A stretch of 64,000 nt of DNA, taken from positions 5,435,455 through 5,499,454 of the forward strand of contig NZ_CP124543.1 in assembly GCF_029953635.1 (NCBI RefSeq), read 5' to 3'. Below are positions 58,839 through 64,000 of this stretch, one piece after another; position 1 is the stretch's first letter, and each line of letters starts with the position of its first letter. The notes below the pieces were generated by a model, which ran no database searches, had not been told where the DNA came from, and saw nothing but the letters and a program-made list of their open reading frames with translations. The translations under genes were made by a program, and so were the position numbers. Origin of the DNA: Halotia branconii CENA392. Lineage in GTDB: Bacteria; Cyanobacteriota; Cyanobacteriia; Cyanobacteriales; Nostocaceae.

Positions 58839-59206
58839 GCGTTGCTGATTAATGGGATGAATTTTGTTTCGCGCATAGACGCGGTAGCGGCTACTCTTAC
58901 GAGAACGCCTAATACCGTTTCACTTTAAAGTTGATACATTTTGGCAAGCAGGGGAAGCAGGGGAGGCAGAGGAGGCAGGGGAAGCAGAGGAGGCAGGGGG
59001 CAGGGGAAGCAGAGGAGGCAGGGGGCAGGGGGAGTAAGAAAAGTAATTTGTATCAATAATTTCGTGAAATGGTATTAGGCGTTCTCGCGGGGTAGGTGCA
59101 AAGGTGCAAAAAATCTAGGTTTACTATTGGTGAACAAGCTCAATTCATCCCGCATTTATACAACGCCGAAAAATAAATAGTAGAGATGCAGTACGGCGCG
59201 TCTCTA
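58839..59206. other. Gap around family A element copy 3
   Basis: Filled by the longer family A copy (58901-59086 with extended arms) and a short AT-rich leader before the amidase stop. No gene is seen. Confidence 0.5.
58912..59075. mobile_element. Family A miniature inverted-repeat element, copy 3 (long)
   Basis: 164 bp, inverted relative to copies 1 and 2, ATACCGTTTCAC to GTGAAATGGTAT. The GCAGGGGAA/GCAGAGGAG core has about 50 bp more. The inverted repeat continues outward another 11 bases (GAGAACGCCTA at 58901 and TAGGCGTTCTC to 59086), so the insertion probably split a pre-existing palindrome or took it along. Confidence 0.85.
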
Positions 59207-60079
59207 TTATTTATTGGCTCTATATACGGGATTTAGCTGACGAAAAGTATCTAATAAAGTCAAGAATTTATCAAAATCAAAACTTATAGGGTCAACTTTT
59301 TGACCAGAACGGTCTACTGCTTTGTGGGTGGTGATGCGATCGCTTGGTACTTGACTTTGAGCAATTAACCATGCTAAAGAATAATACTGCGCCTCTGTAT
59401 AACCACTATGGATTTGTTGGTTCTCTCCACGACCATCTAGCGGCGTTTCTAAAGAAACATGGTAGGCAAAGTTATTTACAGACGATGGTAAATCAGGATT
59501 AGTCTTGACTGTTTCCGCCCCCTCAATACCATCAAACACTGAGTTAGCAGCGCCAAAAGCTCGTTTGTCTGGAGGGACTAAGTAAACAACCGTCCCATCT
59601 AATTTGATTAAGGCGTGGTAACTTGCTTGCACATTTTCATCTTCATGAGGTATTTGAAAAAAGTTAACAGCACTAGAGGCAGAATAACCAGTTTCATGAA
59701 GAACAACAATCGGTTGATTGTTGAGAGTTACACCATTAACGTCTTTGGCGTACCTTTCACCATAATTACTGGGGTTTACTGAGGCAATTTCATACCGTGG
59801 TCTATACTGTACAAAAGCTTGGGTCGTTTTGTACCTGACAGCAGCTTTATTCGTCTTAAGTTGAGATTTGGGCAAATCTGGAGATTTTTCGGCTTGATTT
59901 TTTGCTGATTGTAATTTTACTTGGGGATATTCACTCCCGGCTGTAGTAATCTCTTGATTTGATGGCGTTATTGTATTACTTTGTGATTGGGATATTTTTC
60001 CAACTAAAATTGCCACGCTTAAAGCAGTAAACATTAGAGAAATTAGTAGCACCCTAGTCGCCCAGTCTCTAAACCGCAT
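59207..60079 (-). CDS. N-acetylmuramoyl-L-alanine amidase (amidase_2 type)
   Basis: 290-aa peptidoglycan amidase with a membrane anchor: hydrophobic helix ATRVLLISLMFTALSVAILV near the N-terminus, a polar linker to about residue 115, then the amidase_2/PGRP domain with the first zinc His in PIVVLHETGYSASSAVNFF, VQASYHALIKLDGTVVYLVP, and the second His and Lys in ITTHKAVDRSGQKVDPIS. It should cut the amide bond between muramic acid and the stem peptide at the cell wall. Expected zinc ligands (two His and a Cys/Asp) are largely present. Monocistronic, in the same direction as the RND pump but 560 bp away. Confidence 0.9.
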   Translation of the reverse strand: MRFRDWATRVLLISLMFTALSVAILVGKISQSQSNTITPSNQEITTAGSEYPQVKLQSAKNQAEKSPDLPKSQLKTNKAAVRYKTTQAFVQYRPRYEIASVNPSNYGERYAKDVNGVTLNNQPIVVLHETGYSASSAVNFFQIPHEDENVQASYHALIKLDGTVVYLVPPDKRAFGAANSVFDGIEGAETVKTNPDLPSSVNNFAYHVSLETPLDGRGENQQIHSGYTEAQYYSLAWLIAQSQVPSDRITTHKAVDRSGQKVDPISFDFDKFLTLLDTFRQLNPVYRANK

Positions 60080-60308
60080 TTTTCTCAGTATTTGGGGTAA
60101 CAGCTAAAAATAATTAGATTATTTTAATAATAGTCAAAAATAGCCTTAAAATGCTCCTTTAAAATGCTGAAATATTAGGCATTCTTTTTCAATCTTTATC
60201 TTTCTACAGAGCTATTTAAATAATATGTTTGTTTTTCTATAATGAGGCATTTTGTCAATATCAATAGAGCGAAAAAAAAGACATAGATAGGGAGAGGTCG
60301 TAAGGTAT

Positions 60309-60342
60309 AAAAAAACTCCATCCAAAAGGGGATGAAGTTTTT
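60309..60342 (-). terminator. Minus-strand intrinsic terminator
   Basis: AAAAACTCCATCC against GGATGAAGTTTTT, 13 bp with one mismatch and a short loop. On the minus strand it ends in a run of seven T. It lies about 300 bases after the RND gene stop. A related hairpin lies at 40199-40230. Confidence 0.7.
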
Positions 60343-60477
60343 GGGCATGGGGAATCAGGCACTTGTACTGAGTTTAGCCTGAGCATCTCGGCTACGCTCG
60401 ATGGAGCCGCAGCCGTTGGCGCAGCCTCTCGTAGAGAAGGGCGTAGTCGAAGTATGGGGTATGGGAAAAATTTACCA

Positions 60478-60630
60478 ATGCCCTATAAAATACAAAGATT
60501 AGAAGCGATCGCTTGTCCAATCCTCCGTGATGAACCAGTGACAATTGCTACTTCTTTTACTAAAGCTGCCATAGATTTATGCCCTTTTGTGTTTAGAGAT
60601 ATTAGGAGTCAAAAGCTTTATGTATTTTGA
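60478..60630 (+). CDS. Possible 50-aa protein or gene remnant
   Basis: ATG 60478 to TGA 60630, MPYKIQRLEAIACPILRDEP continuing to a LCPFVFRDIRSQKLYVF end. It has a protein-like composition and starts right after a dispersed repeat; its end overlaps a terminator hairpin (60605-60634). It could be a small gene or the front part of a lost gene. Not recognised. Confidence 0.3.
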   Translation: MPYKIQRLEAIACPILRDEPVTIATSFTKAAIDLCPFVFRDIRSQKLYVF

Positions 60631-60634
60631 CTCC
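60605..60634 (+). terminator. Hairpin terminator, plus strand
   Basis: GGAGTCAAAA pairs with TTTTGACTCC (10 bp, 10-base loop), followed by TTGAATTTTT. It lies between the small frame at 60478 and the stop of the RND gene. Confidence 0.6.
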
Positions 60635-60643
60635 TTGAATTTT

Positions 60644-63600
60644 TTACCGATGACTCGTAGAGGGAACTTTGCCATCACGATGAGAATCTAATTTCTGAGT
60701 TTGGCGACGGGGGCGCAAGCGATCGCGGATTCGTCCCACCACAATGTATAAAATAGGTACGATAAACAAACTCAAAAATGTAGAAACAATCATCCCACCA
60801 GCGACGGCTGTACCCAGAGATGCTCTACTAGCTGCACCAGCGCCTTCGGCTGTAACCAATGGTAAAATCCCCAAAATAAAAGAAAGGGAAGTCATGAGAA
60901 TTGGTCGCAGACGTTCTTGTGCCGCTTTTACTGCTGCTGTGGTCAAAGAAAGACCTTGTTCTTGCAATTGGTTAGCAAATTCTACGATCAAAATGGCATT
61001 TTTACTTGCCAGACCGATCAGCATTACCAAACCAACCTGACAAAATACATCGTTGGCTAAACCCCGCAGAGATTGTGCCAACAGCGCCCCTAAAATAGCT
61101 AGAGGAACTGAGAGCATAATAATTACCGGATCAACGTAGTTCTCATATTGAGCAGCCAGTACCAAGAAGACAAAGACAAGTCCCAAGCCAAAAATTAAAG
61201 GAGCTTGACCTCCAGATTGTTTTTCTTCAGCAGTAATTCCCGACCATTCGTAACCCATAGTTGCTGGTAAAACCTGACTTGCCACTTGCTCCATTGCTGA
61301 AGTCGCTTGTCCAGAACTATAGCCAGGAGCAGCAGAGCCGCTAATTTCAATCGAACGGAACAAGTTGTAATGATTGATCGTTTGCGCTCCGGTTGCAGGA
61401 GTAACTTTCACAAGATTATTTAGAGAAATCATCTGATCGTTGACAGAACGAACGTACAATTTGCCAATATCATCAGGGTTAGAGCGAAACTGAGCGTCTG
61501 CTTGGACATACACCCGATAAGTCCGTTGCAGGAAATTAAAATCATTGACATACCGCGAACCCAAGTAACTTTGGAGGGTATTAAAGATATCATCTACATC
61601 AACTTGCAGAGCTTTAGCTTGGTTGCGATCTACTTCAATCAACATCTTGGGTGTGTTGGCATTGAAAGTGCTAAACACAGCTTGTAAACCCGGTGTTTGA
61701 TTACCGCGTTCCATTAACTGACCCATGACTTGCAGCATAGTACCTAAGCCGCTGTTCCCGTCTCTGTCTTGTAGTTGAAATTGAAAACCACCAAAACTGC
61801 CTAAACCCTGAATAGCGGGGGGGTTAACTGGGAAAATTTTCGCTTCGGGAATTGCTGATAATACTCCTGTCAACTTGCCCATAATTCCCTGTGCTGAATG
61901 CTCTTCTCCACTGCGCTCTCCCCAAGGTTTGAGAGTTGTGAAAATAGCACCACTATTGGCAGAGTTGCCACTAAAACCAAAGCCACCAATAGCAAAAGTT
62001 CCTGTGACTTCTGGTAACTTGAGAATTTCTTTTTCTACCTGAGCCATGACTTTGCTAGTGTAATTGAGGGATACACCTTCTGGCCCTTGAATAATGGTGA
62101 TGAAATAACCTTGGTCTTCATCAGGAATAAATGCCGTGGGTACACGAGTGTAAACCCAAGCAGTCAGTCCCAAGGAAAGAATAAATAGCAAAACAACGAT
62201 CGCAGCCATGCGAGATAAGCGGTTTAAGGTTCGCTCATACCCCCGACGCATCCAATCTAAAAACCGATTAACTCGCTCAAAAATCCAACCTAACCAGCCA
62301 CGGGGTCTTTGTCCTGGACGCAGCAATAAAGCAGATAAAGCAGGCGTGAGGGTAATGGCCAAAAAGGTAGAAATAGCAATCGAAAAGGCGATCGTTAAGG
62401 CAAATTGTTTATATATCTGTCCTGTAGAGCCGGGAAAGAAGGCGACGGGGACAAATACCGCCATCAGTACCAAAGAAGTGGCAATTACTGCCCCTAATAG
62501 TTCCCGCATCGATTCAGAAGCCGCCCGTCGGGGTGACATATTTTCTTCTTCAATTAAGCGAGAGATATTTTCAACTACGATAATTGCGTCATCTACCACC
62601 AACCCCGTTGCTAAGGTCAACCCGAACATGGTCAAGGTATTAATAGAAAATCCAAAAATTTTGATAAAAGCGAAAGTCCCAATCAATGCCAGGGGAATTA
62701 CAATCACGGGAATTATTGTAGTCCGCCAGTCTTGTAAGAAGATAAATATGACTAAGACTACAAGAGCGATCGCTTCTAACAATGTCTTAATAACTTCTTC
62801 TAAAGAGGCTTCTACAAATAATGTTGTATCAAATGCTACCTGATATCTCATTCCTGGTGGGAAGCGTGGCGATAGTTGCGCCATCTCTGCCTTTACTGCC
62901 TTAGCAACTTCTAAAGCGTTACTTCCCGGAGTGGGAAATATCCCTATACCCACACCTTCATTGCCTCTAAATCTCAAAAAAGTATTATAGTTCTCTGCTC
63001 CTAACTCTGCTCTGCCCACATCTTTCAATTTGACTAATGTGCCATCTGCACCTGTCTTGACTACCATGTCTGCAAATTCTTTAGTATCAGTAAGTCTACT
63101 GACTGCTTGCAGATCTATTTGGTACATTTGTCCTGGCACTGATGGTTGCTGACCAATTTGCCCAGCACCTACCTGGAGGTTTTGTTCATTAACTGCATCA
63201 ATTACATCCTCAGCAGTAAGATCACGACTAGCAAGACGGTTTGGGTCGAGCCATAAGCGCATAGCATAACGACGTTCACCAAAAATCCGCGCTTCACTCA
63301 CGCCGTCAATTCTCTTCAGTGCATCTACGATGTAAAGATCGGCATAGTTGCTTAAAAATACATTGTCATACTCTTTGTTTTCTGAGTACAGTCCCATCGC
63401 TAAAAGGATGTTGTTAGACTGCTTACTAACAGTGACTCCAGTTCGCTGTACTGCTTCTGGCAATTGCGGCTCGGCAAGAGACACACGATTTTGCACATCT
63501 ACCGCAGCGATATCTTTGTCTCGCGATGCATCAAATGTAACTGTGATCGTACTGCTACCATTATTACTACTGCTCGAAGTCATGTATTTCATGCCTTCAA

Positions 63601-63817
63601 CGCCGTTAATTTGGCGTTCTAAGATAGTAGTTACCGTATTTTCTACGACTTCAGCACTGGCTCCAACATAATTAGCAGTCACGTTGATTTGAGTTGGGCT
63701 GATTTCTGGATAACGGTCAGTAGGTAATGTTGGAATACTAATTGCCCCAACTAACAAAATGATTAGGGAGCAGACACTTGTAAATACAGGTCGCCTAATA
63801 AAAAAGTCAGCAAACAT
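60644..63817 (-). CDS. RND multidrug efflux transporter (HAE1/AcrB family)
   Basis: Proton-driven inner-membrane pump that exports hydrophobic drugs together with an adaptor and outer-membrane channel. 1057 aa from ATG 63817 (MFADFFIRRPVFTSVCSLII is the family start; the longer frame upstream is repeat). Twelve membrane segments in two halves, with RND blocks FVEASLEEVIKTLLEAIALV, ATGLVVDDAIIVVENISRLI (proton-relay Asp pair), and MSVPLAILGALLAQ with VGLVMLIGLASKNAILIVEF in the second half. Large periplasmic loops follow segments 1 and 7. The C-terminus RPRRQTQKLDSHRDGK is polar. The tail of its adaptor gene lies upstream at 63935, so it is in the usual adaptor-then-pump order. Confidence 0.95.
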   Translation of the reverse strand: MFADFFIRRPVFTSVCSLIILLVGAISIPTLPTDRYPEISPTQINVTANYVGASAEVVENTVTTILERQINGVEGMKYMTSSSSNNGSSTITVTFDASRDKDIAAVDVQNRVSLAEPQLPEAVQRTGVTVSKQSNNILLAMGLYSENKEYDNVFLSNYADLYIVDALKRIDGVSEARIFGERRYAMRLWLDPNRLASRDLTAEDVIDAVNEQNLQVGAGQIGQQPSVPGQMYQIDLQAVSRLTDTKEFADMVVKTGADGTLVKLKDVGRAELGAENYNTFLRFRGNEGVGIGIFPTPGSNALEVAKAVKAEMAQLSPRFPPGMRYQVAFDTTLFVEASLEEVIKTLLEAIALVVLVIFIFLQDWRTTIIPVIVIPLALIGTFAFIKIFGFSINTLTMFGLTLATGLVVDDAIIVVENISRLIEEENMSPRRAASESMRELLGAVIATSLVLMAVFVPVAFFPGSTGQIYKQFALTIAFSIAISTFLAITLTPALSALLLRPGQRPRGWLGWIFERVNRFLDWMRRGYERTLNRLSRMAAIVVLLFILSLGLTAWVYTRVPTAFIPDEDQGYFITIIQGPEGVSLNYTSKVMAQVEKEILKLPEVTGTFAIGGFGFSGNSANSGAIFTTLKPWGERSGEEHSAQGIMGKLTGVLSAIPEAKIFPVNPPAIQGLGSFGGFQFQLQDRDGNSGLGTMLQVMGQLMERGNQTPGLQAVFSTFNANTPKMLIEVDRNQAKALQVDVDDIFNTLQSYLGSRYVNDFNFLQRTYRVYVQADAQFRSNPDDIGKLYVRSVNDQMISLNNLVKVTPATGAQTINHYNLFRSIEISGSAAPGYSSGQATSAMEQVASQVLPATMGYEWSGITAEEKQSGGQAPLIFGLGLVFVFLVLAAQYENYVDPVIIMLSVPLAILGALLAQSLRGLANDVFCQVGLVMLIGLASKNAILIVEFANQLQEQGLSLTTAAVKAAQERLRPILMTSLSFILGILPLVTAEGAGAASRASLGTAVAGGMIVSTFLSLFIVPILYIVVGRIRDRLRPRRQTQKLDSHRDGKVPSTSHR

Positions 63818-63934
63818 AAAAATAGGGAATGGGAAATGGGGAATAAGGCATGGGGCATAGGGCATGGGGCATAGGACATCAAAAGATTTTTCCTATGTCC
63901 CTAGTCCCTAGTCCCTAACCCCTAGCCCCTGTTA
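63818..63934. repeat. CCCTAGTCCCTAG and GGGGCATAGGG low-complexity run
   Basis: Runs of GGGGCATAGGGCAT and CCCTAGT heptamers between the adaptor gene and the RND gene. Similar to those at 38285 and 48690. Confidence 0.7.
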
Positions 63935-64000
63935 CTAAGATTCAGGAACAATGGGAATGCCATCCTTAAGATTCAAGAGTCCTGAGATGACAATTTTGTC
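63935..64000 (-). CDS. C-terminus of RND periplasmic adaptor (membrane fusion protein), partial
   Basis: The last 21 codons, read from the right edge of the window, DKIVISGLLNLKDGIPIVPE to TAG at 63935, match the common C-terminus of MFP/HlyD-type adaptors (VVVSGLQNLRDGMPVVP-like). The rest lies beyond the window. It is upstream of the AcrB-like pump in the same direction, 117 bp away. Confidence 0.75.
   Translation of the reverse strand, partial: DKIVISGLLNLKDGIPIVPES

Larger units (their letters stand above)
60080..60643. other. Gap with terminators and a small frame
   Basis: AT-rich, with a terminator hairpin at 60309-60342, a dispersed repeat segment at about 60345-60470 (CTTGTACTGAGTTTAGCCTG and GGCGTAGTCGAAGTATGGGG, also at 40238), a possible 50-aa frame at 60478-60630 and a second hairpin at 60605-60634. 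Confidence 0.5.

Overview
The window looks like the chromosome of a filamentous, probably heterocyst-forming cyanobacterium (Nostocales: Nostoc, Anabaena, Calothrix and relatives). The evidence is the dense scatter of the HIP1 octamer GCGATCGC, photosynthesis genes (orange carotenoid protein with its fluorescence recovery protein, Psb27), cyanobacterial hypothetical families (DUF3288, DUF2499, DUF3593, DUF5331-like), the long-form IspH, CHAT, Rpn/DUF4351 and Uma2 proteins, and many short tandem heptamer-type repeats. Assignments come from reading the sequence and translations by eye; no database search was run.

Layout. Positions 1 to about 7.68 kb hold the right part of an integrated mobile element. 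It has a small tyrosine recombinase with a translationally coupled 50-aa partner, a divergent control region with two palindromes, and a tight run of about ten plus-strand genes. These encode a small acidic protein, a Cys-rich protein, an 833-aa coiled-coil/collagen-like fibre, several unrecognised proteins and small membrane proteins. The run ends beside a tRNA T-arm-like fragment next to dnaK. From 7.8 to 18.4 kb come core genes (dnaK, a GHL10 glycosidase-like protein, hisD, a DHH phosphoesterase, an HNH protein, alr, tRNA-Leu). From 18.4 to 25 kb lies an accessory patch: two arrays of the same 21-bp palindromic repeat flank a VapC-like toxin/antitoxin pair, a frameshifted CHAT protein and a conserved partner, and just beyond is a tandem duplication of Rpn-type nucleases.

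From 25 to 36 kb are an ammonium transporter with an NtcA-like site, a SGNH hydrolase, cysC, a TIGR03032 protein, a 1416-aa FG-GAP/RTX protein with 14 repeats, and ocp and frp separated by a strong hairpin terminator. From 36.5 to 52.8 kb are a DUF5331-like protein invaded by a repeat, a [2Fe-2S] ferredoxin, a cysteine synthase, clpC, ispH, a second glycosidase-like protein, psb27, cofH, csaB and hisA. From 52.9 kb to the end are an IS transposase, argC, ribBA, a Uma2 protein, a peptidoglycan amidase and an RND efflux pump with the tail of its adaptor.

The window is rich in small non-autonomous repeats. Family A (3 copies) has ATACCRTTTCAC ends around a variable GCAGGGGAA core. Family B (4 copies) has TAGTNNTCTGTCA-like ends, and in two copies the terminal TAG is the stop codon of the adjacent gene. 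The least explained object is the element at the left end: I recognise no terminase, portal, capsid or lysin in it, yet it looks like an intact, co-translated structural module.
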